A stretch of DNA of 44,288 bases. Source: JBBQFD01 sp038321575. GTDB taxonomy: Bacteria > Bacillota_I > Bacilli_A > RF39 > UBA660. The notes below the pieces were generated by a model, which ran no database searches, had not been told where the DNA came from, and saw nothing but the letters and a program-made list of their open reading frames with translations. The stretch lies in the NCBI GenBank assembly GCA_038321575.1, contig JBBQFD010000003.1, forward strand, positions 1 to 44,288. Direction: 5' to 3'. Every line of letters begins with the position of its first letter. Position 1 is the stretch's first letter. Made by a program: the position numbers and the translations under genes. This document shows, piece by piece, positions 14,684-21,076 of this stretch.

Positions 14684-15331
14684 ATGGTTGATAAAGTAAT
14701 AAAACTATTAAAAGATAACGCGGTTATGATCCCACGCCATTTAATAATGAATTATCGTAACCTTAAAATAACTGATTTAGAATTAGTAATTTTAATCTAT
14801 CTTATTAATGATGATAACAAAGGTTATAATCCTAAAAAAATAAGTATGGACCTTAATATTGATTTAAATGATGTTTTAGAAAGTATTAATAGCTTAACTA
14901 GTAAAGACATTTTAACTTTAGAAGTTCGTAAAGTAGGAACCATTCGTGAAGAGTTCTTATCATTAGATAACCTATATAATAAATTAGCGTTTATCATTGT
15001 TAATGATCAACCTAATAATGATTTAACCAAGAGTAATTTATTTGATGTTTTTGAAAAAGAATTTGGTCGTACCTTATCACCCATTGAATATGAATTAATC
15101 AATGGCTGGCAAGATGGTAAATTTAGTGAAGAACTAATTGGTTTAGCACTAAAAGAAGCGGTCTTTAACGGGGTCTTTAATCTTCGTTATATCGATAAGA
15201 TTCTTTATGAATGGGAGAAAAAAGGCATTAAAAATAAAGATGACCTTGAAAAAGAACGTACTAATTTCAAGAATAAGAAAATAGATAAAAAAGAACTATT
15301 TGATTATGATTGGTTAAATGAAAAAGAATAA
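14684..15331 (+). CDS. dnaD: Replication initiation protein DnaD
   Basis: A 215-residue protein with the DnaD architecture: an N-terminal winged-helix region (about 1-100, with IPRHLIMNYRNLKITDLELV at 17-36 and a second helix pair at PKKISMDLNIDLNDV) and a C-terminal DnaD/DnaB_2 domain (about 118-190, FEKEFGRTLSPIEYELINGW, then NLRYIDKILYEWEKKGI). DnaD helps load the replicative helicase at oriC and at restart sites in Firmicutes. It starts behind AGGAAGTGAT and ends in a terminator shared with lemA. Confidence 0.93.
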   Translation: MVDKVIKLLKDNAVMIPRHLIMNYRNLKITDLELVILIYLINDDNKGYNPKKISMDLNIDLNDVLESINSLTSKDILTLEVRKVGTIREEFLSLDNLYNKLAFIIVNDQPNNDLTKSNLFDVFEKEFGRTLSPIEYELINGWQDGKFSEELIGLALKEAVFNGVFNLRYIDKILYEWEKKGIKNKDDLEKERTNFKNKKIDKKELFDYDWLNEKE

Positions 15332-15333
15332 AG

Positions 15334-15361
15334 AAAAAAACTGTTTATAACAGTTTTTTTT
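15334..15361. terminator. Bidirectional terminator between dnaD and lemA
   Basis: An A run with CTGTT (15341-15345), loop TAT, AACAG (15349-15353) and a T run. It serves both convergent genes. Confidence 0.85.
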
Positions 15362-15905
15362 ATAGTTTAAAATCATTTTCTAATTCATCAGTCATATCTT
15401 TACCATCAAAATAAGTCTTTTGTTTATACTTACATGCTAGAGCAACCATATTAGATGGGAATATTCGAACATGACGATTATAATCAGTTATAACATCATT
15501 ATAATACTTTCTTAAAGCATATATTTCTGATTCTGATTCATTTAAACAAACACATATTTTATTAAAACCTTCAACTTGGCATAAAGCAGGACAAGTATCT
15601 TTATATTTATTAAATTCATTAATCGCATCGTAAAGTGATCTATCTAATTCAAAATTTGTTAACTTACGAGAACGTAATTTAATAATTATTTCTAATACTT
15701 CACCATCAACATCAGCATTACCATTAATTATTCCAATTGATCTATTTAATAAATCAAATCTTTTTCTGAGTGTGGAGTCAATATTAGCTTCCGCTTCGTT
15801 AACACGGATAATATAACTTTGAAACCTATTATATATTGAAATATAAGCAATAAGTAAAATACATACGATTACAACCATAAATAGCGAGTACATTATAATG
15901 TCCAT
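15360..15905 (-). CDS. lemA: LemA family membrane protein
   Basis: A 181-residue protein with one N-terminal membrane helix (about 5-23) and a helical bundle: NRFQSYIIRVNEAEANIDST, LRKRFDLLNRSI and later the ALRKYYNDVITDYNRHVRIFPSN segment that is the clearest LemA mark. LemA proteins have a short extracellular N-terminus and a cytoplasmic bundle; their role is unknown. The start is placed at 15905 because AGGTGAT lies just upstream on the minus strand; an in-frame ATG at 15950 would add 15 residues across that site. Confidence 0.88.
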   Translation of the reverse strand: MDIIMYSLFMVVIVCILLIAYISIYNRFQSYIIRVNEAEANIDSTLRKRFDLLNRSIGIINGNADVDGEVLEIIIKLRSRKLTNFELDRSLYDAINEFNKYKDTCPALCQVEGFNKICVCLNESESEIYALRKYYNDVITDYNRHVRIFPSNMVALACKYKQKTYFDGKDMTDELENDFKL

Positions 15906-15921
15906 TTTATCACCTGTAAAC

Positions 15922-15930
15922 ATTATAACA
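15922..15930 (-). promoter_or_regulatory. Extended -10 promoter of lemA
   Basis: On the minus strand TGT TATAAT spans 15930-15922, 17 nt before the ATG. Confidence 0.55.
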
Positions 15931-15987
15931 AAAACAAACCATATTATCAATTATATTGAAGATAATATTTATAAAAAAAATATATTA

Positions 15988-15996
15988 TGTTATAAT
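15988..15996 (+). promoter_or_regulatory. Extended -10 promoter of pduL
   Basis: TGT TATAAT at 15988-15996; the ribosome binding site AGGTGAT starts at 16002 and the ATG is at 16012. The leader would be about 10 nt. Confidence 0.6.
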
Positions 15997-16011
15997 AAGT
16001 TAGGTGATAAA

Positions 16012-16593
16012 ATGGATTTAAAAATTGGAGTCTCAAACCGCCATGTACATTTAAAACAAGAAGACTTAAATGTCTTATTTGGTAATAACTTTACATTGGA
16101 ATTTGATCGTGATTTATCGCAAGCAGATGAGTTTGCTAGTAAGCAATTTCTTACTATTAAGACTCTTAAAGACGAAATCAAAAACGTTCGTGTTTTAGGT
16201 CCTATTCGTGATTATACCCAAATCGAAGTATCTAAAACTGATGCTTATAAACTTGGTATTAATCCACCAATTCGTAATTCAGAAGATCTAGTTGGTAGTT
16301 GTCCTATTACCTTGATTGGACCAGCCGGAACTCTTGAACTTAATGAAGGTTGTATTATTGCTACTCGTCATATTCATTTAAATCAAAGTGAAGCTGATGC
16401 TTTAGGACTTGCTAATATGGAAACTATTTCAGTTAGAGTTAATGGTATCAAAGGTGGTATTTTAGATAATGTTTATTTAAAAATAGATGAACACTATACT
16501 TTAGAGATGCATCTTGATACTGATGATGCTAATGCCCATCTTGTTAATAATGGGGATTTAGGGCTTATAATTAAAGACGAAAACAAGTTATAA
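16012..16593 (+). CDS. pduL: PduL-type phosphate acyltransferase
   Basis: A 193-residue enzyme of the PduL family, which swaps CoA and phosphate on acetyl or propionyl groups. It is not related to the Pta family. The opening GVSNRHVHL, the middle VRVLGPIRDYTQIEVS, and the second metal-binding block IIATRHIHLN are present, with the late LEMHLDTDDANAH. The histidines of HVHL and HIHL bind zinc in characterised members. It lacks the N-terminal encapsulation peptide and no microcompartment shell genes are nearby, so it is probably a free cytosolic phosphotransacetylase feeding acetate kinase for ATP. The start is ATG 16012 behind AGGTGAT. Confidence 0.93.
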   Translation: MDLKIGVSNRHVHLKQEDLNVLFGNNFTLEFDRDLSQADEFASKQFLTIKTLKDEIKNVRVLGPIRDYTQIEVSKTDAYKLGINPPIRNSEDLVGSCPITLIGPAGTLELNEGCIIATRHIHLNQSEADALGLANMETISVRVNGIKGGILDNVYLKIDEHYTLEMHLDTDDANAHLVNNGDLGLIIKDENKL

Positions 16594-16612
16594 TTTTTAT
16601 ACTTGTTTTTTT
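16580..16612 (+). terminator. Intrinsic terminator after pduL
   Basis: AAAACAAGT (16580-16588), 12-nt loop, ACTTGTTTT and more T to 16612. Confidence 0.78.
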
Positions 16613-16660
16613 ATTTTTATGATATAATGTATAAATAATAAATATTTAAATAGATAGATG

Positions 16661-16703
16661 CTTTTTTACCTAACTTATGTTATAATTGCTTTTGGTAAAA
16701 AAG
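16661..16703 (+). repeat. 10-bp inverted repeat around the ywiB -10 box
   Basis: CTTTTTTACC (16661-16670) and GGTAAAAAAG (16694-16703) are perfect inverted copies separated by 23 nt. The -10 box at 16681-16686 lies between them and the second arm ends a few bases before the ribosome binding site. It could be a repressor operator, or an RNA hairpin if transcription comes from the earlier TATAAT at 16623-16628. Confidence 0.5.
16678..16686 (+). promoter_or_regulatory. Extended -10 promoter of the ywiB-argS-rpoE operon
   Basis: TGT TATAAT at 16678-16686, 30 nt before the ATG. A second TATAAT at 16623-16628 may give a longer leader. Confidence 0.6.
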
Positions 16704-16716
16704 AAAGAGGGTTTTT

Positions 16717-17100
16717 ATGCAAAAAATAAATATAAAAACATCCTTGATTGAACCCAACATAAAAGATGCCCAACTAGATCTTGAAACTAAAGGTACAATC
16801 AATGAAAATTGTATTATATATAAAGATATTGATGTTAAAGTAACGGTTAAATGCCAACCCAATCTTTTGACTTTAATTCGTGAAAATGATACTTATAAAC
16901 TTATTATGTTGTTTGAACCCAATAAAAATAGTGATGGTATATATACATTAAAAGGTGAACATGCAACCTTATCAATTAGAATTAAGACAACTAATCTTAT
17001 TATAGATGATCATAAAATTGAAGTTGATTATCAAATTAAACATGATAATAAAAGTATTAATTATTTTAAATATATTTTAGAATATGAGGCGATTGAATGA
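16717..17100 (+). CDS. ywiB: YwiB family protein (DUF1934)
   Basis: A 127-residue all-beta protein resembling DUF1934, a small calycin-like barrel. The identification rests on its size, its alternating beta pattern, residues such as TYKLIMLFEPN and IKTTNLIIDDHKIEVDYQI, and its position directly before argS, where Bacillus has ywiB. Its ATGA overlaps the argS start (TGA 17098-17100, ATG 17097), so translation is coupled. Its biochemical role is unknown. The ribosome binding site is AAAGAGGG. Confidence 0.78.
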   Translation: MQKINIKTSLIEPNIKDAQLDLETKGTINENCIIYKDIDVKVTVKCQPNLLTLIRENDTYKLIMLFEPNKNSDGIYTLKGEHATLSIRIKTTNLIIDDHKIEVDYQIKHDNKSINYFKYILEYEAIE

Positions 17101-18707
17101 AAGATAAATTAAAAGCATTATTAAATGAATCATTAATTAAAAATAATATGGTTAAAGCTATTGATGATATCATTATTGAAACACCGAAAGACAATACTTT
17201 TGGTGATTACGCAACTAATATTGCGATGCAAATTGCGAAAGATAGCAAATCAAATCCTCGTGATATTGCTAATTTAATTATATCTAATATAAATGACCCC
17301 GTAATCATTAAAATCGAAATTGCGGGTCCGGGTTTCATTAATTTTTATGTCAAAAAAGATTATTTATTAGATAATATTAATACGGTTATTAAAGAAGATA
17401 TTAATTATGGTAAATCAGCTATTGGAAAAGGTATTAAAGTAAATGTTGAATATGTTAGTGCTAATCCAACAGGGACTTTGCATTTAGGGCATGCTCGTGG
17501 TGCTAGTTATGGTGATAATTTAACAAGATTGTTAAGTTACAGTGGCTATGATGTTACCCGTGAATTTTATATCAACGATGCCGGCAACCAAATTAATAAT
17601 TTAACCAAATCTATAGAAGGTCGTTACCGTGGTTTATGTGGATTAGAAGAAAATATGCCCCAAGAAGGTTATCATGGTAAAGAAATTATTACGATTGCAG
17701 AATCATTATATAAAGAATATGGTAAGGACTTAACTGATGAAGAAGTATTTAGAACTAGTGGTCTAAATTATTTATTAGATCAAATCAAATTAGATTTAAA
17801 AAATTTCCGTGTGGAATTTGACTTATGGTCAAGTGAACAATCATTATATGATAATGGATCAGTTGATAAGATGTTAGCTTTACTTAAAAATAATGCTTAT
17901 ACTTACGAACAAGATGGTGCCTTATGGCTTCAAACAACTGTTTATGGTGATGAAAAAGACCGTGTTTTAGTAAAAAGTGATGGTACTAATACTTATTTAG
18001 TTCCAGATATTGCTTATCATTTGGAAAAATATGGTCGTGGCTATGATATGTTAATTGATATCTTTGGTGCTGATCATCATGGTTATGTACCTCGTTTGAA
18101 AGCCGGTATTAAAATTGCTGGTCAAGATCCAGATAAATTAAATGTTGAAATATTACAAATGGTGCGTTTGGTTCGTAATGGTGAAGAAGTTAAAATGAGC
18201 AAACGAACTGGTAATGCGGTTACTATCAATGAACTAGTCGAAGATGTTGGAATTGATGCTACTAGATATTTCTTCGCAATGCGTTCATTAGATACCCAAA
18301 TGGATTTTGATTTAGATTTAGCGACTAAAAAAACTAATGATAATCCTGTTTATTATGTTCAATATGCTTATGCGCGTATTTGTACTATAATCAGTGATTA
18401 TTTAAAAGAAGTTAAAGTGCTTGATTCATATACAACTATTGACTCTGAATATGCTTATAATTTACTTTCTAAAGTATATGAATTTAAGGATGTTGTTGAG
18501 CAAAGTGCTTTAAAAAAAGCACCTCATATTATAACTAATTATGTTTATGATTTAGCTGGTCTATTTCATACATACTATGCTCATGAGAAGATTTTAACTG
18601 ATAACGAGACATCAACTATGGAACGCATTAATTTAATTAAGGCGGTCGCTATTACAATAAAGAATGCTTTAAACCTTATTGGTGTTGAAGCTATCGAAAA
18701 GATGTAG
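17097..18707 (+). CDS. argS: Arginyl-tRNA synthetase
   Basis: A 536-residue class I aminoacyl-tRNA synthetase. The N-terminal Add-1 domain (about 1-110) recognises the tRNA elbow. The catalytic core has VNVEYVSANPTGTLHLGHAR with the HIGH motif as HLGH (about 127-130) and the KMSK loop as KMSKRTG near residue 365. The C-terminal helical domain, with YVQYAYARI, binds the anticodon. The length is slightly below the common 550-580. It is the second gene of ywiB-argS-rpoE; the rpoE start follows its stop by 9 nt. Confidence 0.97.
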   Translation: MKDKLKALLNESLIKNNMVKAIDDIIIETPKDNTFGDYATNIAMQIAKDSKSNPRDIANLIISNINDPVIIKIEIAGPGFINFYVKKDYLLDNINTVIKEDINYGKSAIGKGIKVNVEYVSANPTGTLHLGHARGASYGDNLTRLLSYSGYDVTREFYINDAGNQINNLTKSIEGRYRGLCGLEENMPQEGYHGKEIITIAESLYKEYGKDLTDEEVFRTSGLNYLLDQIKLDLKNFRVEFDLWSSEQSLYDNGSVDKMLALLKNNAYTYEQDGALWLQTTVYGDEKDRVLVKSDGTNTYLVPDIAYHLEKYGRGYDMLIDIFGADHHGYVPRLKAGIKIAGQDPDKLNVEILQMVRLVRNGEEVKMSKRTGNAVTINELVEDVGIDATRYFFAMRSLDTQMDFDLDLATKKTNDNPVYYVQYAYARICTIISDYLKEVKVLDSYTTIDSEYAYNLLSKVYEFKDVVEQSALKKAPHIITNYVYDLAGLFHTYYAHEKILTDNETSTMERINLIKAVAITIKNALNLIGVEAIEKM

Positions 18708-18716
18708 GAGGTATTT

Positions 18717-19148
18717 ATGAAATTAAAGAATATAACCCCAGAAGAAATCGAATTATTATCATATACAGATATTACGTATATGATTTTGAAAGAAGCCAAG
18801 AAGCCACTTAATACACCAACGATATTTCACCAAATATGTGATTTACTTGGTTATAGTGAAACTGATTATGTTAATAAAATAGGTGATTACTATACCTCAC
18901 TGACTATTGATAAACGTTTTGTGCTTCTTGAAAAAGCTGAGTGGGATTTACGTGATCATCACTCCGTTAAATTAATTATTGATGACGATGAAGAAGATAC
19001 AACTGATGAAGAAGAAGTTGATGAAGTAGTTGAGGCTCCTCACGCGGAAGTCGACGTTATTGATCATTTATTAGAACCGGAAGATTTAGATGATGTTGAT
19101 GATGATATTGAGGATTTAACAATTGTCTCAGAAGAAGAAATCGAATAG
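18717..19148 (+). CDS. rpoE: DNA-directed RNA polymerase subunit delta
   Basis: A 143-residue delta subunit. Residues about 10-85 form the HARE-HTH domain (LSYTDITYMILKEAKKPLNT, then TSLTIDKRFVLLEKAEWDLR), and the remainder is a disordered tail very rich in Asp and Glu. Delta is specific to Firmicutes and Mollicutes; it lowers non-specific DNA binding and speeds enzyme recycling. It follows argS with an AGGAGGT ribosome binding site and ends the operon at a terminator. The pyrG gene that usually follows is absent here. Confidence 0.93.
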   Translation: MKLKNITPEEIELLSYTDITYMILKEAKKPLNTPTIFHQICDLLGYSETDYVNKIGDYYTSLTIDKRFVLLEKAEWDLRDHHSVKLIIDDDEEDTTDEEEVDEVVEAPHAEVDVIDHLLEPEDLDDVDDDIEDLTIVSEEEIE

Positions 19149-19167
19149 TACACTAAGTGTACTTTTT
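19147..19167 (+). terminator. Intrinsic terminator after rpoE
   Basis: AGTACAC (19147-19153), loop TAA, GTGTACT (19157-19163) and a T run to 19167. Confidence 0.82.
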
Positions 19168-19169
19168 GT

Positions 19170-19198
19170 TTGCTTATTAACTATATATATAGTATAAT
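19170..19198 (+). promoter_or_regulatory. Promoter of prfA-prmC
   Basis: TTGCTT (19170-19175), 17-nt spacer, TATAAT (19193-19198). Confidence 0.72.
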
Positions 19199-19223
19199 TT
19201 TACTAGTTTGAAGGGATGATAAT

Positions 19224-20279
19224 ATGTTAGAAAGATTAACTGCTATTGAGATTAGATACAATGAATTAAATGAATTATTAATGCTACCTGAAAACATCAA
19301 TAATCATCGTTTTAGTATGGTATTAAGTAAAGAACAAGCCTTACTTCGTGATGCTTATGAAATATATCAAGAATATAAGAAAGTAATTAATGCTATCCAT
19401 GATACTGAAGAAATGATTAAAGACCCTGAAATGGGTGAAATAGCTCGTGAAGAATTAGTTATTTTAAATAATGCTAAATTAAAATTAGATGCTGATATAG
19501 AACTCATTTTATTACCTAAAGACCCTAATGATGGTAAGAATGTAATTGTTGAAATCCGTGGGGCTGCTGGTGGGGATGAAGCTAATATCTTTGCTGGTGA
19601 TTTATATCGTATGTATACTAGATATTCTGAAAAAGAAGGTTGGGATATTGAACCAATTTATGAAGAACCATGCGCAACTGGTGGTTATTCACAAATTGAA
19701 TTTATGATTAAAGGCGATAATGTTTATTCTAAATTAAAATATGAAAGTGGTGCTCATCGTGTTCAAAGAGTACCCGAAACTGAAAGTTTAGGAAGAACTC
19801 ATACTTCAACTTCAACTGTTCTGGTTATGCCTGAGGCTGATGAAGTTGATGTTGAGATTAAAGATATTGATATTAAAACTGATGTATATCGTAGTAGTGG
19901 TGCCGGTGGGCAAAGTGTTAATACTACCGATAGTGCAGTGCGTGTTACCCATATTCCAACAGGGGTTGCGGTTGCATGTCAAACCGAACGTAGTCAAATT
20001 AAAAATAAAGAACGTGCCATGACTTTACTTCGCTCACGTGTCTATGAAGAAATCCTTCGTAAACATGATGAAGAAGTAGGAGCAGTAAGAAAAGATAAAA
20101 TTGGTACAGGTGATCGTTCTGAGAAAATTAGAACCTATAACTATCCTCAAAATAGAGTAACAGATCATCGTATTGGTTTTACTACTAAACAACTTGATCG
20201 AGTTATGGATGGGGCTTTGGATGAAATTATTCAAGCATTAATTACAGAAGATCAAGCTCGTAAGTTAAAAGGTGAATAA
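19224..20279 (+). CDS. prfA: Peptide chain release factor 1
   Basis: A 351-residue class I release factor reading UAG and UAA. It carries the RF1 tripeptide anticodon PET in VQRVPETESLGRTH, against SPF in the RF2 of this window, and the GGQ catalytic loop in RSSGAGGQSVNTTDSAV. The domain order (helical domain, then the tRNA-mimic core and GGQ domain) and length are normal. The ribosome binding site is AAGGGATGAT. The stop overlaps the prmC start (TAATG), coupling RF1 with the enzyme that methylates its GGQ glutamine. Confidence 0.97.
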   Translation: MLERLTAIEIRYNELNELLMLPENINNHRFSMVLSKEQALLRDAYEIYQEYKKVINAIHDTEEMIKDPEMGEIAREELVILNNAKLKLDADIELILLPKDPNDGKNVIVEIRGAAGGDEANIFAGDLYRMYTRYSEKEGWDIEPIYEEPCATGGYSQIEFMIKGDNVYSKLKYESGAHRVQRVPETESLGRTHTSTSTVLVMPEADEVDVEIKDIDIKTDVYRSSGAGGQSVNTTDSAVRVTHIPTGVAVACQTERSQIKNKERAMTLLRSRVYEEILRKHDEEVGAVRKDKIGTGDRSEKIRTYNYPQNRVTDHRIGFTTKQLDRVMDGALDEIIQALITEDQARKLKGE

Positions 20280-20995
20280 TGAATGATATTGATTATTTAA
20301 AAAAATATTTAGACCCAAGTCTTTTAGAAGATGGTCTGAAAAGATTAGAACAAGGTGAACCAGTACAATATATTATTGGTAATGTTAACTTTTATGGTTA
20401 TACCATTAAAGTTAATAAAAATGTTTTAATTCCCAGATTTGAAACTGAACTTTTAGTATCAAAAACCATTAATTATATTGATAAATATTTAAATCAAAAT
20501 ATTAATATTCTTGATTTAGGTACGGGTAGTGGTTGTATAGCTATTACTTTAAAAAAGGCTTTACCTAATAGTAATGTTACTGCCATTGATATCTTTAATG
20601 AGGTATTAGTGGTCGCTAAAGAAAATGCTATTTTAAATAATACTGATATTACTTTTTATCAAAGTGATATGCTAACTTCCGTTACTGGTAAATATGATGT
20701 TATTATTAGTAATCCACCTTATATAGCGCTTGATGGTGAGATAATGGATATCGTTAAGAATAATGAACCTAAAGAAGCTCTATATGCCCTTAATAATGGT
20801 TTAAAGCACTATGAAGATATATTAATGAATGCCAATAAATATCTTAATGATAAGTTTATCATAGCTTTTGAAATTGGTGATAAACAAGGACTCGATGTTT
20901 ATAATATCGCATTAAAATATTTCAATAAAGCTATGATAACTATTGAAAAAGATCTTTTAGATAAAGATCGTTATATATTCATTATAAAAAAATAA
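20279..20995 (+). CDS. prmC: Release factor glutamine methyltransferase PrmC (short form)
   Basis: A 238-residue S-adenosylmethionine-dependent methyltransferase that modifies the GGQ glutamine of RF1 and RF2. The SAM site is LDLGTGSGCIAI (about 79-90) and the active-site motif is SNPPYIA (about 144-150). The linker GEPVQYIIGNVNFYG and LIPRFETELLV are typical. The N-terminal helical domain that binds the release factor is largely missing: the family is usually about 275-290 residues, and here only some 25 residues precede the GEPVQYI block. The ATG overlaps the prfA stop, which fixes the start and argues that the shortening is real. Confidence 0.93.
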   Translation: MNDIDYLKKYLDPSLLEDGLKRLEQGEPVQYIIGNVNFYGYTIKVNKNVLIPRFETELLVSKTINYIDKYLNQNINILDLGTGSGCIAITLKKALPNSNVTAIDIFNEVLVVAKENAILNNTDITFYQSDMLTSVTGKYDVIISNPPYIALDGEIMDIVKNNEPKEALYALNNGLKHYEDILMNANKYLNDKFIIAFEIGDKQGLDVYNIALKYFNKAMITIEKDLLDKDRYIFIIKK

Positions 20996-21016
20996 GAATA
21001 GTTAAACTATTCTTTT
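20995..21016 (+). terminator. Probable terminator after prmC
   Basis: AGAATAG (20995-21001), loop TTAAA, CTATTCT (21007-21013) and a short T run. The U tract is weaker than its neighbours. Confidence 0.6.
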
Positions 21017-21019
21017 CAT

Positions 21020-21048
21020 TTGTATTTAAAACTTATATTTGTTATAAT
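21020..21048 (+). promoter_or_regulatory. Promoter of the pseudopilin/LRR gene
   Basis: TTGTAT (21020-21025), 17-nt spacer, TGT TATAAT (21043-21048). Confidence 0.68.
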
Positions 21049-21076
21049 TAAATTAATAATAGGGAGGCTCGTCATT

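Noticed and set aside
19840..20022. Overlapping frames on both strands in prfA
   Set aside because: They lie wholly within the conserved release-factor gene and show no signals.
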